Shown here one piece after another: positions 25,428 through 37,840 of a DNA stretch of 64,000 nt (its first letter is position 1; each line of letters opens with the position of its first letter). The DNA is from Eumeta japonica. Its lineage: Eukaryota; Arthropoda; Insecta; Lepidoptera; Psychidae. The stretch lies in NCBI GenBank assembly GCA_005406025.1, contig BGZK01000722.1, forward strand, positions 124,001-188,000, read 5' to 3'. The notes below the pieces were generated by a model that was given only the letters and a program-made list of their open reading frames with translations, made no database searches and had not been told where the DNA came from. Made by a program: the position numbers and the translations under genes.

Positions 25428-26337
25428 TACGAGGGATATGCCAAAAAAAAACTTGTCATTAAAAAATTATAATATTTATTATTAATATTCATCTTTTTAA
25501 AGTATTCACCATAAATACACTTTAACATGCGTTTAAAACACTAGAAAAATACCTCTGAAGTACAAACTGTCACACACCACGCAGAATTAACAATGTTTTG
25601 ATTCACAAGCACCAGAGTAGCAACATGATCGATGGCGACAGCGACATTTTCTTGGTGATGGTTCATTTTTAAAGCGCGGTCGATTGTCATTGTGTTTCAG
25701 GATCGTAGTTACACAGCCATGTTTCGTCGTCAATAGTATAATAACATATACATTTTTTCTCGCCTCCGTCAAATTTCTGTGACATGAATTGCCACCAATC
25801 TACCCGGTGGTGTTTCAGCTCATCGGTCAGTTTACGCGACACCCATCTCGAACTACGCTTACGGAAAGAAAGATGATCATGAATAATCGTTTGCATAGCT
25901 GTTGATCCATACGCAGTCCTCACTCAAGCTCTTTATTTTCTTGAATAGATAAGTTTCATCATGTTCAAAGCTTCCCCGCCCTGTTTTCCAACTCAGTACA
26001 CCAATTAAAAACTGTTTCTCGTGAACAAGCACACTCACTAAAAGCACTGATAAAAGACAAACCAATAGCATAGAACATTTTTGTGGACTTTATAACTTTT
26101 TTGGAATCATAGTAAATCATAGCGCAAATATCACGTCGACTAAGTTTTATTGTTGCAAACGAATACCCGCCAAATTCTCACAAACATAAGAATTTCAAAA
26201 GGAAAAAATAAAATAGAAAAATTTTAATTAATCTCTAAATAACCAGTATTTACGGTGGTGTAAAACTTGCCCGCAACAAATAATTAGATATAGAGTATCT
26301 AATTACAAAATATTTAGATACTCCATACTCCTCGTAC
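25428..26337 (-). mobile_element. Internally deleted mariner transposon (dead)
   Basis: Minus-strand mariner remnant. N-terminal helix-turn-helix pieces lie near 26,150-25,960 (LSRRDICAMIYYDSKK, then a SRETVFNWCTELENR block), shifted between frames. From about 25,870 to 25,690 runs a transposase segment with SSRWVSRKLTDELKHHRVD and ending DDETWLCNYDPETQ, the typical mariner 'GDETW..YDPE' motif that carries the first catalytic Asp. The rest of the catalytic domain is missing: the sequence passes within about 50 codons into the 3' untranslated end. The low-coordinate end starts TACGAGGGATATGCC next to a TA. A weaker partner, CCATACTCCTCGTA, is at 26323-26336. A full-length element would be about 1.3 kb; this one is about 0.9 kb. 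It cannot transpose by itself. Confidence 0.85.
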
Positions 26338-27895
26338 GAGTCTATGTTTGTTGTCGGAGCTTCTAGAATTCTAATTTTAATTTTAGCTGAAGGCTTAATT
26401 CTAATTTCCAACATACTGATTTCGATATACTTATACATTTTACTAAAATATACATGACTTTTGTTGATGTATAATATAATGTTTTATTGAATAACTTTTC
26501 ATTCAAAAATTATTTACAACATTTTTTCTTCTTTTTAGATTTTTGTACATAAAAAAAGAACATTTTATTTATCTGCTTAAGTTATAAAAATCATCGACAA
26601 TAATTTACTTACATATTTACAATATTGTCATAGAAATTAATTTTAACCTTAAAATAAAACACTATCTTATTAACGATGCGATTTAAGATTTGTTTTGTCG
26701 ATTGTGGAAACAATAGGCATTTTTGAGCAAACTGGTAACATATACAAATTAAAATTCAAAATAACCTTATTTCATAAATTATAAATTAACATTTGAAATA
26801 CCTCATTTTAATTGAATTTACACTTTCCCACTGATTTGGACGGCAGTTTTCCTTCAAGAAGAACGAGCAAGAAACTTAAGGATAGTTATATTCTAATTTA
26901 ATAATACACAACCAAAATAAATACAAAACCATTGATGAACGAAACATCTCGGAAACAAGCTAAATAAACTAATCTTGCAGTTTCTATATCCGATAAATTT
27001 TGTTTTTTTTTTCAATGCATAGGCAACAGAGCTATAAACTTTTGAACTATGAACAGACGTGGAATCTAAAGTAAAAGCATGGCCGTTGAAACTATTTTGT
27101 CGATACCGGGCCCTAAGTGGTTGTCTCGTAGCAGATTGGCAGAAACGATCACTGAATGATCCTCAAATTGTTTGCTCTGAATATCTATAGAGAGCAGTTA
27201 ATACGTATGGTCAGCCCCTTTTTCTGAATTTAAATCGCGATATTTTACACAATATCAAGATAATGCACAAAAATAAACACGTCACCGCGGAACACGCATT
27301 TCGTTTTTCTCTCACTAATGCATTTTATTTTTATATGATTTACGAGCTGCATTAAGACTTCCTGGTGACTTCTTTATGGATAATGGCCGTTTGTTAGATA
27401 CGACTATAAATAATTCAAGGTTTCACAATAAAATGAAAAACTCCTATTGTTTTAATTTTACTATATACATACCTCATATTATATATGTACATTTAAATTT
27501 ATAAAATCATTATAAATAAACCATTTGATTGAATTATTTTCACAATTTTTTTTTTGGTTTAATAGTAGAAATCATGTAACATATAATATTCATTCGATAT
27601 TACAAAACTAAGTAACTTTAAATACATTTATTCAAATCTAATTAGAGTTTAAGTATACATACGAGATTTACAAATATATACGTGCTGTTTAAATTGTCCG
27701 TACTATATAAAAAATAAAATAAATATTACCTGCAATTTGAACTTTCGACATTAAAGTTATTACATAAAATATTATTTAAAAAGTCCATATTATCCGGAGG
27801 AGATGCATCTAGAAATTCCATATTATTATATGCATCTCGTATGCGTTACTATAACATTTTCTCCTAAGGGCTATTTTCGTAGCTCTAAATACATA
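26337..27895. other. AT-rich DNA, no gene recognised
   Basis: Long AT-rich stretch. A GC-richer patch near 27,060-27,140 (CGATACCGGGCCCTAAGTGG) is the only contrast. No supported gene or repeat. Confidence 0.5.
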
Positions 27896-28110
27896 AGTTG
27901 GACGTCGTCGGCTCGGGTACGTAATGTTGTACGGTATGGGGCGAGACAATAATGGCTTACTCATAACATTACTCGTCCTCGGCGCCCTCTACCACGCGAC
28001 CCGACTGCTGCTCGGGATTTCAGTACACGCTAAGGGTTCACGTACAGTTCGGAGCTTGAAGCTTTTCCATTTTGAATATTGGAATGAAGGCCGTTTGCGG
28101 CGTATTCGAG
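27895..28110. promoter_or_regulatory. GC-rich block with a 72-codon frame
   Basis: CpG-containing block (GACGTCGTCGGCTCGGGTAC, CTCGTCCTCGGCGCCCTC). A plus-strand frame at 27924-28142 reads through it with a hydrophobic stretch (LLITLLVLGALYHATRLLLG). It has no homologue that I recognise, and hydrophobicity in one frame of GC-rich DNA is weak evidence. More likely a non-coding element than a gene. Confidence 0.25.
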
Positions 28111-29700
28111 AAAACAATTTAATATATTATATTTTATATTGATACAGATAAATATAGAGATTACTGACTTTTTAGACTAGTTTTATAAAAATAAAAACCT
28201 GTCTTGATAAAAAAAAAATGAAAAACTATTACCTAGTAAGATTTTTGGGTAATCGAAATAAATCGTTTACTTTTACATCAACAGTTTCGTAAGTACAAAT
28301 AAACGGACAAGTCAAATGTTGAAAACTTCGCAAATTATTTACTACGGAATTCCAGATAAATAAGTTATTTTACTCATTTTACAGACGTTTAAATATTGAG
28401 CTTTATGGGACTTTCGAAGTGAGAACAATGCATTAATTCAAGGGAGCGCAATTCTAAATGAATGAATTGCAAATCATCTGCAATTTGCATAACCTGCATA
28501 AACAATAGTACATAAACTCTAAACACCCACAGCCGTTTAATTAAAGTTATCTAATTAACACTAAATAGTCTCGAGTTATTTATTTGGTTCACAACATCAG
28601 AAGCTAGTCCGCCCGAGCAAAACCTACTCGCGTTCAATTCAGTCGGTGGGCCGACAACAATTTACATAGAATGAGATGCGCTTGCACCTAATTACACAGT
28701 ACTCACTATACGTAAATCATTGTAAGATCCCGTCCCCCAGAGTCTTCAACGTGTGACGGGCTTAGCATAACCATATCGACTTCAAAAATGTAATAGGAAA
28801 ACAATTTAATTATTGATATATTTTATCAACGGTTGTAAAAACAATTATAAATTTGACAAACATTTTACAGCTACATTTAATAACACTGGCGACCACCCAC
28901 GGCATATAAGCCTATGTGTAGAATAAACCTATTCCAGTTTCCATTTTTTCTATGCAATCGACGCATGCACTTGCTTGAACTTGTATCTACATGTGGCTAT
29001 TTCTTATTAAAAGTAACAAACCGCATTCAAAAATATTAAAAACCAGAAAAATAATTAAAACAGTTTGAGCAATAAGTTAAAAGAATAAAATCTATTTAAA
29101 TATCGTATTTTTTTACTCAATTTTACTTATTGAATAAACTTAGAGAATTAAAACTTGAACTAATTTGCTTAATTTTTGATTTTCTAAGGACTTTCAGTTT
29201 GACCTATTTAAAGCCACTGTTAATCGATAAAGAAAAAGATGTCAGAAAACAAATTCTACGTAATTTTATTAACGAGAGTGCTATCTATTGGCGAGAAAAG
29301 ATTCTCTACATATTTTCATACAACAGATTCTGATGTGGATGAATTAATTATTGATGATCACACTCACTTTACGTATTTTTCTATTTTTTTTTGTAAAATT
29401 GTATAATCTTGTCATACGATATGTTATTTTTTCTCGGCTGGTGTAATTCATAGAACAATTCCACGAACTCTCTTCATTGCGATGTATAGATAGAAAGAAC
29501 AAGACCTTCATTAACTTCATGCGGTAATTATTAAAAAATTGTTATGTCTGCATAGAGCAATCGTTTCGCTTCGACACAAACACAAAGCTTAAGCGTTAAC
29601 GAATACATGCTAATATTTCTTTTAGGCTTGTTAGAATAAACTTAAATACGTCAATTTGTAGGAATATTCAATAAGAACGTTTTTGTTTTTTTATTTTAAG
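28110..29700. other. Mostly AT-rich DNA
   Basis: Contains a small GC-richer patch at 28,590-28,760 (GTCCGCCCGAGCAAAACC, GTCGGTGGGCCGACAAC). The latter holds the inverted pair GTCGG/CCGAC. The 67-codon frame at 29130-29333 is unrecognised. No supported gene. Confidence 0.4.
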
Positions 29701-29719
29701 TATGCAACTGCATTTTCAG

Positions 29720-29771
29720 AGCGCTAGTTTTGTCGCACGTTGAGTCCTAAACGCCGCAGCTTTGCAAGAGG
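29720..29771 (+). ncRNA. Candidate 52-nt non-coding internal exon
   Basis: A T-rich tract and TGCATTTTCAG (AG at 29718-29719) form a strong acceptor. Fifty-two nucleotides later comes a strong donor, GTGAGTAA, at 29772. The segment is GC-richer than its flanks. All three frames contain a stop (TGA, TAA and TAG), so if it is an exon it is untranslated: a 5' UTR or a long non-coding RNA. No expression evidence. Confidence 0.3.
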
Positions 29772-29829
29772 GTGAGTAAAAGAACAATGGATGCTGATAG
29801 CGCACGAGCGCTAAACCGCGTAAATTATA

Positions 29830-30575
29830 AAACAACTAAATATTTCGCTAAGAAGTATACATACGACATTACTATGCGATTTCAAGATGAGTAAATAGAA
29901 TGTATTTTTTTTGTTCTGTGATGTTTATATCAAGGCTGCTATTGGCAGTATTAAGCTACGATCGAACATCCATAATCACATAGATTCTTAGATTTGTTAT
30001 ACACCCCTTTCTGTTTTCCGCCCTTGTTGAGTAGAAAGACTGGGATTTGACCTAAAATTGAAGTATATAACTTTAAAATTCCATAGTTAAATAAATGATA
30101 TACAAAATGGAAAACTAAATTCTAAATGTATTTTTAAGCCTTTAAATAAATTAAGTTTTTTGGGTTCTTTTTGAAAAAATATCATCTTGTAACTTTGAAC
30201 AATAAAAAAATAGATCACTTTCATAGGAACTAGATTGTAGTAAGTGTGTGAAATAATTTGTTTTATTAAAGGAAAACAATAATTTACTATTATGTTTTTC
30301 TTGTGATACTACGCAGATTACTTAATATTTTATAAATAGATCAATGTTTGAAATACCGTTTCCGAATAAAAACGCCTACATGATCCGTTCTGAAACATAA
30401 CTGTAAATTAAGTCTTCGTTACATTACAAAAGTATTGGCTAATTATCAACTAAAACTGAAAATACATAACATTTTTTATCACAAACTATTACTGAAATAA
30501 TACTTGTAATTCGATGTTGTATTATTTGAATAACTCCATTGATGTATATATCGTACATTTAATACGTAAATATTC
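29830..30575. other. AT-rich stretch without recognised gene
   Basis: No supported feature. Confidence 0.5.
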
Positions 30576-30700
30576 ATTCGTGCGGCCGGAGTCACAGCGA
30601 GTCCTTTAACCCATCAATCAAGTGTGTAGCGCGCCCGGCCGACTTTATTACCGCCCAACAACTCATTGGGCCTTCCGCTCAATGTCGAAGGAGAACCTTA
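30575..30700. promoter_or_regulatory. GC-rich candidate regulatory block
   Basis: Short complex block: GTGCGGCCGGAGTCACAGC, CCATCAATCAAGTG (TGATTGAT-like Pbx/Exd-type core on the reverse strand), GCGCGCCCGGCCGAC. It lies in AT-rich DNA and has no domain-bearing frame. Confidence 0.3.
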
Positions 30701-31871
30701 AGCTACTAGCATTGTTTAACTCAATTAATTGTAAACTGTTTATAAATATTTATAATGAATATCACTTACGATTATTGTATATCATGGGATTTTTCTTTTA
30801 CTTGTTTAACTTGACGAAATCGAAAACTGTTTTAAGTTAAAAGCAAATTGTATTTTTACGAAATTTACAGGTAATAATGATTTATTTATGGTTATATCAA
30901 TCTTAAATCAAAAACGAAAATTTATAAGTTTTTAGAATAACAACAGTAGGCACGAACTCGAGTAATGAAGTTAATCAACGTAGTTAGAATCACTAAGTTA
31001 ACACTTCATAAAACAGGGGTCCTAAGTGGAAAAAGTCAGTAATTTTTAACTCGATGAGAGGTCCAGTGAAGCAGGGGTACAAAGGGTTGAAATTACCATA
31101 ATTACCTGACCGACCGATGTCACGAGAACCATTAGTATTTTACGGTTTCCTTCAACAGTTTATTCCATTAATTTATGGAAACAATGGCTCTATCGTTGTT
31201 TAATTACATTGTTAATTCAAATTTTGCATAACTACGGTTAAATTAATAACTCGTGTAAAGCAATAATTAGCCATTTAATAAATATTCTTTATGAAGTATT
31301 CGTAGATTTTTATTTCGGTATGATTTGTGTTTAAATCTTTCCGTGATCGTCAATGCTAATTTTTTTGTGCTCCATTTTTTTATAATTAGTTTTATTTTGC
31401 TTATATAAATTATATTTCCGTCTTCTTTAGATATTACTATGCTGCCATCACTACGCTGACTGTCATCAGATAATTCTGATAAGCCTCCAAGATAACGACG
31501 AAAGCAATTTACCTTAAAATAATTGAAAATATGTACTTGACTAAAGTTCAATTTATTTGTTTGATCATAAGATATAAGTTTATTTTATGTTAAAATATTA
31601 CATACATACTTCTGTATTCTAATTTTCTTAATTTATTTTTTATCAGACCCATATCGAGACACTAAACGAAGTTGCACCAATGATCTGGTAAGAGTTGCTC
31701 ACCACCTTTGGCTGTAGGTGCGTCAGAAACGTACGTCGTGGAAATTTATGAGAAACGTTCGTGTCCAGTGATTCACAATGGAAAACGACGAAATGTATGG
31801 TAAAATGTATTTTTTATTTATTAAAATGGTGTATGATATTAATTAAATAATAATCATTATACATATACATA

Positions 31872-31909
<38 letters not shown>

Positions 31910-32115
31910 GTGTGTGTAAATGTTTAACCCCATGGTATTCGTGTCATATTAATTGATAAAAGACTGTGCCTTTTATATATTCTTATTCTCTATTATCCAT
32001 CATTGTTTTATTGTGTGCTTAACCATTCGAGACTAATGAAATTTCACAAAATGCAAGTGTTTTAAATATCGGTGCAACATATCATGAAATTGACTTAATA
32101 TGCAGTTTATTAAAA
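30700..32115. other. AT-rich DNA with one odd minus-strand frame
   Basis: The minus-strand frame 31551-31267 contains a polar, serine/aspartate-rich stretch (ELSDDSQRSDGSIVISKEDG) that looks more protein-like than most chance frames here. No domain recognised; it may be a transposon ORF fossil. AG|GTAATA at 30869-30876 follows a T-rich tract. Confidence 0.3.
31858..31918. repeat. (TA)n(TG)n microsatellite
   Basis: TACATATACATATA leads into a pure TA run of about 27 bases, followed by TGTGTGTGTG. Confidence 0.95.
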
Positions 32116-32589
32116 GATTAACAGTAAAAAATATTAAGTTGTGTCAACGTTCTGAACTCACGCGCACGCATCGAGTAGTTCACGTCACACGGTATTAGCT
32201 GTTGTAAAAGGCGGTTACTACTACACGATTGGAATTCATGACTCGTAAGCGCGCATCGAGTTCCTTCTCGACGATGAATTTTCATAGATTCTTTGACTTT
32301 TTCCGACACCCAACGGCTGCATATCTCGAATACTAGATAGTTATCTAGCGTTAACAAGTTTTTGCAGCGCTGTCCTGTTGCTGCTCTGATGCCCATGACA
32401 GACTTTTAATGTTTCTTTTTGTTTATTTTATAACAGTCCTGATCGCTTCCAATTCGACTTATATGTTATTAGCAATTATTTCGTACCTATTTATCACCAA
32501 TCGTATACATGGAGGTTTTGTGGAAAATCAACTGAAAAAAGTAAATATTTCAATAGATATAGTCGCATTAAGGATTTAAAGAGAGTGCA

Positions 32590-32880
32590 ATTAAAAATTA
32601 ACAAAACAACACAGCGAACTTTTGTAATGATTACTTTCTTCAAGTCGAGATAAACGCACATACGTAATCTCCAAATGCACTAGAACAGATCTGAAAGCTG
32701 CTAAAACAAACTGTAACGTAACCGCAGTCAGTTGAGAATTTCCTGAAACTTGAACGCCGCGAGTGGAAACTTGAAGAATTCTCGAATGCAAAGTTGGGAG
32801 AAGCGGGCTCTCGTTAGTCGACTCTGTTTTCCCGCAAAACCCCGACTTATTTATGCTTTTACTTCATTCCATTTGCGGCT
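32590..32880. promoter_or_regulatory. GC-richer candidate regulatory block
   Basis: Complex block with AACGTAACCGCAGTCAGTTG, GAACGCCGCGAGTGG and TTCCCGCAAAACCCCGAC (an E2F-like TTCCCGC word). A 66-codon minus-strand frame here has no domain. Weak candidate by composition. Confidence 0.25.
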
Positions 32881-33394
32881 AGAGTCTTAGATGATAATTG
32901 TTAGTTAGTAATGTCTTATGGATATTGCTCAAACACATATGAAAGTAAATGATAATTATGGTTACGATAACAATAAAAGATAAATAAATATTGATTGTTT
33001 AAAGAATGCAGGCATTGTATACAAAAATTACTATCATACTAACATATTGGCATCTCAAAGACAAAAAAGAACTTATAGGACGATACTAATCTGTCTCTCA
33101 TTGCTATTTTTTTCCAAAACGGCCAAACACATAAATTTAACATACAGTTGACTCAATTCTATTTATTCAATTCTAATTATGTTTACTTTTCCAGTAAATC
33201 TATGTCGTGTATATATATTTTTTTAAATTATGACCTTCAAACACATTACAGTGGATCTCAAGACAAATCTCTTTACTTAACAATATTTGCAGAGATAATA
33301 AATAAATAAATTGGTTTATCGATTCCATTCCAGTATTACAATATTTAAAATGTACTTAATAGTATATTAAACAATTATTATAAATTCGAAAATA
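32880..33394. other. AT-rich stretch without recognised gene
   Basis: No supported feature. Confidence 0.5.
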
Positions 33395-34657
33395 TTAAGA
33401 TATCTCATAAATAATGTAGGTTTTTAATGTTCACATTGTGTATCAAATAATCATACAAAAAAGAAACATTAATATTAAAATTAAAGCCCATCGTATTTAA
33501 TAGACCAACGTTCAGCAAGATCTCTGAGACCTTGATAAAACCAATTTTTGGGCTTAGATGAAAAGAATTGTTGCACTGCATCGTCAACATCTCCTTTAGA
33601 CTCATTTTTTTTCCAGAAATAATTTTGCCATAGATCTGAATAAATAGTAGTCAACAGTGCAAAGTCCGAACTAAATGCTTTGGTAGACGTTTAATGCCAC
33701 CATGTTCTCCATGTTATTTCGGATAATTTTTGCAATATGTGATCGTGTTGTAAGTGCATCTGTTTTTGGTTTATTGAATCTGGACATTTCTACGACAAAA
33801 TCTCATACATTCGGTTCAGTTATTCACTATATATCTCGGTAATGATGGTTTGATTATTTGGAATTATTTCAAAGTACACCAAACCTTCATAATACCACTA
33901 AACACATATCAAGATCGACTAGAGTCGACCACCACGGGTCTAATTGTATTTTGTCGAACCACTGATTTTTAATTCTTAGATTGTATAAATAAAAGCATTT
34001 TTCATTGCAAATAACAATGCGTTAATAAAACAATTGTCTTTCATCAGTACAAAGCACTGTTTGTACACTTCTATTCTACGTTTCGCTCGAATTTCGTTTA
34101 ATTCGTGGGGCTCTCGCTATTCAATAACTTTTATAGGTCTTCCCCGACGAATTTTTGTGGTGATGTATGCAGTCTAGAAGGTCTAAGACAGTCCAATAAT
34201 CAGAAAGTGCCAGTACTAGTTGGTTTTCAACTACTTCCTCAACAACTATTAGCCTAAATATTCCATACTATTACGGCGATTAAAGTGCGGGTGATCGCCA
34301 GCGTGTGATCAAATATTCACTAATAAAACGATTAGACCAACGCTATGCTGTTGTCTTATTGACTGTATCTTTTCCTTCAATTTCACACATTCTCCTTGCT
34401 ACCGCGGCTGTTTTAAGCTTTTATTTCAATTAATGTCTTAACAATACACGAATTTCATATTTATTGTGCTCTATACGTTTTATTATCGAAATGTCTTGCC
34501 CCGTCAATCGACACATACGATATCATTTGAAAGAAAGTAAAACTGTCGTACTCTTCATAGAACTAGAGGCTTGTTGTAACAAGTTTTGATAGGTATAAAA
34601 AGAAGCGTATCAATTGCAATTATGAAAACCGACATTACCTATGAAACCCCCTCAGTA
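33394..34657 (-). mobile_element. End-to-end mariner transposon, inactivated
   Basis: Minus-strand mariner about 1.26 kb long, the usual family size. Terminal inverted repeats are recognisable: CTCATAAATAATGTAGG (33404-33420) and, inverted, CCGACATTACCTATGAA (34629-34645), with TA at both outer edges. The degenerate transposase runs from high to low coordinates: helix-turn-helix region (ARRMCEIEGKDTVNKTTA near 34,390), linker (PHELNEIRAKRR near 34,080), a V*WYYEGLVY block near 33,880, LYSEQLNRMYEILS near 33,810, VDYYLFRSMAKLFL near 33,630 (third catalytic Asp region), and the C-terminal FFSSKPKNWFYQGLRDLAER near 33,540. The usual CDEKW first-Asp box is changed to an AMKNAF-like reading. Several frameshifts and stops show it is dead. 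Confidence 0.88.
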
Positions 34658-34744
34658 ATCATAATACTTTCCTTTGCAAAAACCAAAAAAAATATTAATT
34701 TAATTAGGTAATTAATTGATTGATTGATTCAGACGTACATTATT

Positions 34745-36845
34745 CATTATTTATTGATCGGATTTATGAATGGATCTCTCACGACTAAAAGCTTCCTCCA
34801 AAGTTTTCCAAATTGATCTGCCTATTATCTAAGCTAATCTAACCTGTTGTCGCGGCTATTTCGTTCTGCCATTTGGTATTTGGTCGGCCTCTGCTTCTAG
34901 TTTCGATTTCTTCTACTTTGTTATGTGTACAATCCATATGTAATCGATATACCTGGCCACATAGTCAGCCCATTTACAATTCTGCATTTTTGCAAAGAGT
35001 AAAGTACTAATAATATTACTTTATGTTATATTTCAGTAACTTTTACTCTATCTATTAGTTTGATACCCAGACGGCTCTATTCATTGCTCTCTGAGCATAC
35101 TTATCTTAGGTTTTACATGTTACATCAAATATCCAGGTTTAACATCCTTATATAAGGCACAATAGTATTGTCGACTCCATTAATGTTTTCTTTATTTATA
35201 TAGAGAACTCAATTTAAGTTTTATTTGTGGGACCAAAATTGTTTCCAAGTTATTGATACCCTTCCATTTATTTATAATCTTTTTTTCTTAAATTTCATAT
35301 GTTTTCTCAGACACACGTATTCCTGTATATATTCAAAAAGATCGTTGTCTATTAGTATGGGTATTGCTCTGTCGTCATTTTTTTGATGATCTTAGTTTTA
35401 TCTAGTTTCATCTCAAATTCAATACTCTTGTTTGCTGACTGACTCATATTGTTCAGTTGTAAAGAATTTTCCAATAGCATGACATTGCAGTCTACTAATC
35501 TCAGTGTGACTCATAAATTTACCGTTTACATTAATTCCTAGCACTGACCGAAACAGACCTTTCATTATGCACTGTAGAACCGCTATGAACAGCTTAGGTG
35601 ACAATGGATAGTTCTTTCTTACTCCTCTCTTTATGTTTATATTCTCACCTGTTTTTTTCTAGTCTGACTCTACTTATGCTATTGCTATAAATATATTTTA
35701 GGAAACTTATGTATTCAGTTTTTATAAATCAAAGCTTCACAGGTGTTAATGTGTGAGGTAAAAGCTTTTCTATAGTCTAGGAAAGCTAAGTAAGGTGGTC
35801 TGCTTGTCTATTCCATAAATTTTCTTATTACTTGCTCTATTACATGAATACAGTCAAATACAGTTAATCTTAAGTTTACTTTTTGACAGTATTTATTAGT
35901 TATGTGTTTTTCATATGGCATTGTTGTTATATAGTTAGTTGTTTATAGTTAACTTGTCATATATTTAGTTGTTTAGACGTAACAGATACGTCTCTTGCTC
36001 TCTTACAATCTTTGAAGTGGCTAATGATTTAGTGAAATGTTATCAGCTAATTTTCTTTGTCGATAAGTTTGATGTAGCTCTGATTAGTCTACGATTTGAA
36101 TTAAAACTGAAGGAGATTAACACTTCATACTAAAAAAAGTAAACATGGCATTGTTCTCATTGTCATCCTATTCATTCTTTTTGTGCTTATTTGGCGATAC
36201 ACAAGTCGACTTATCTTTTTAATTTTGATTACAGTATATAATATTTTTTTAATTGTGTTGATATGTGCACTGAACCAATCTTTCTCCACATTTATCTCTT
36301 TTTTCATAGCTATATTTCAAAGCATTTTTATATTCATTAGTTTTCATTGATCCAATTACAGCATTAAGGTAATGTGCTTGTTGGGAGTTATTTTGTGAGC
36401 TTTTCATAGATCTTCATAGAATATGTGTATTTCGTTGTGTTTGAGCTTCTATGTAAGTGAATACGTATGTACAATTTCAAGTGATTTCTATCATTATTTC
36501 CAGCATGCAGACTCGTTCCGTTATATTAGCCAAATTTATTTTGCTTTGTGTTATTTTTTAATAAGAATCCTACTTCATTGTGACCTGTTTTTTGATCTAC
36601 TTAATACATAACATAATCTTCTTCTTTTATGATTTTTTTTTCTAGGCATCGAATTCACATAGTCCTAACACGTCACAATTGTTTTGTTGTAGGGTTACCT
36701 TTAGTTCAAAGAGTTTCTCAGCTAGAGATAGAGTTCTGACATTTAGAGAGCAGATGTGCAACACTTTTTTCTCGTTTTAATTTTTTTTTCTGAGGGTCGT
36801 GGTTTCATTCTCCCGCGGTGACCAGCCTTACTGTGAGATAGGGAG
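34745..36845 (-). mobile_element. Long degenerate RTE-type LINE
   Basis: Minus-strand non-LTR retrotransposon, readable in broken pieces from endonuclease to C-terminus. ICSLNVRTLSLAEKLFELKV (36757-36700) matches the start of the AP-endonuclease-like domain. RRGVRKNYPLSPKLFIAVLQ near 35,640-35,570 is the RT motif before the active site, followed by GINVNGKFMSHTEISRL near 35,540-35,480. The expected FADD active-site segment is missing there. IINKWKGINNLE near 35,260, KYAQRAMNRAVW near 35,090, and the tail WADYVARYID (34,970) to GKLWRKLLVVRD (34,800) complete it. It is about 2.1 kb, shorter than an intact copy (about 3.2 kb), so internal deletions are likely, mainly at 35,900-36,650. It lies 88 bp from the mariner. 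Confidence 0.82.
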
Positions 36846-37650
36846 CGGAGGATCTATGTTTGACTCACGTCAAGAATGATAAAACTCACTAAATCGAACG
36901 ATGCCTAAATGTCACATGAAAATAATGTAAGAAATAGGATCCATAAGAAAATTCAAAGCAGTATAAACGATGGATTATTCTAGTTGCAGGTATAATCCTA
37001 GGACTAAACTTTAATCGATATCGGGTTTGTACAGCTCCGTCTTACGGGTTTTTCCAACGGTTCTGTTATTAATCTGTAAAAAGAAAATTCAGGTTTTTAC
37101 TATTCCAAATTATTTGAAATTTGGCATACTATATTGTGACATCGAAATAATACGGTAATATTGATATGATACTGCAACCAAGACAGTACGCAGTATCTAA
37201 TTTCTCAACAATTTGCAGAACATATATTAAGCTTACGCTTATTCGCTTGGTCTCAATAAAATATTGATTTATAGATTGCGAAAAGTATGGCGATGAAGCA
37301 GAAAGGTGGCCACGGGAAGTCGGTTTTATTAATTATTCGTAGACTCACCGAATTCGGAATCGGTGGATTACACTCGATACTCAGAGTTTCAATGAGTAAA
37401 TAAATATTTGGTACACAGAAAGTGACTTAACAATATCTGATGACGTAGTACGAAGGTGGGCGATCATAGAATAACGAATAGACGGAACCTATAGATCTGT
37501 ATCATTTTGATTCGTACGAATTCACCATTAGTTTCCACAAAAAATACATGCAATAAAAAAATGATTTTTGTTTAGTTCTCTTATTTAAAAAATACTATAA
37601 TATTTCAAAAAATTGAATTAGAAGTCAGCATTCTGAAGGACACATACTTT
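36845..37650. other. AT-rich DNA, no gene recognised
   Basis: A GC-richer patch at 37,290-37,380 contains CACCGA/TCGGTG separated by 8 nt. No gene or named repeat supported. Confidence 0.4.
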
Positions 37651-37840
37651 TTTATTCCGGTCGCCAGCGAAACAGCTGATTCAAGGAGCGGTGAGGCAAA
37701 GTCTTTCATAAGGATTTTGGGCAAGAGACTCAAGAACAATATCAGGGAGCCATTTGTCGCTATCTAATGTGGCAATGCTGCTAATGTAATAGAGACGGCC
37801 AGAGGGCTAGGCCAGACCAAGGGCGACATTTTTGTAAAAT
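37651..37840 (+). mobile_element. Non-LTR retrotransposon-like coding fossil
   Basis: One plus-strand frame reads PVASETADSRSGEAKSFIRI, then LGKRLKNN, a single stop, and CGNAANVIETARG. This matches, from memory, the C-terminal 'ETxGxWGxEAxxFIxxLGxRL..QRGNAA' block of some insect LINE polyproteins. It is about 60 codons long with abrupt ends. Family naming is uncertain. Confidence 0.45.

Noticed and set aside
32118..32396. Minus-strand frame with ICSRWVSEKV, similar to a mariner 'xxSRWVPxxL' block
   Set aside because: Only about ten residues fit. The following sequence does not continue as mariner, and no terminal repeats were seen.
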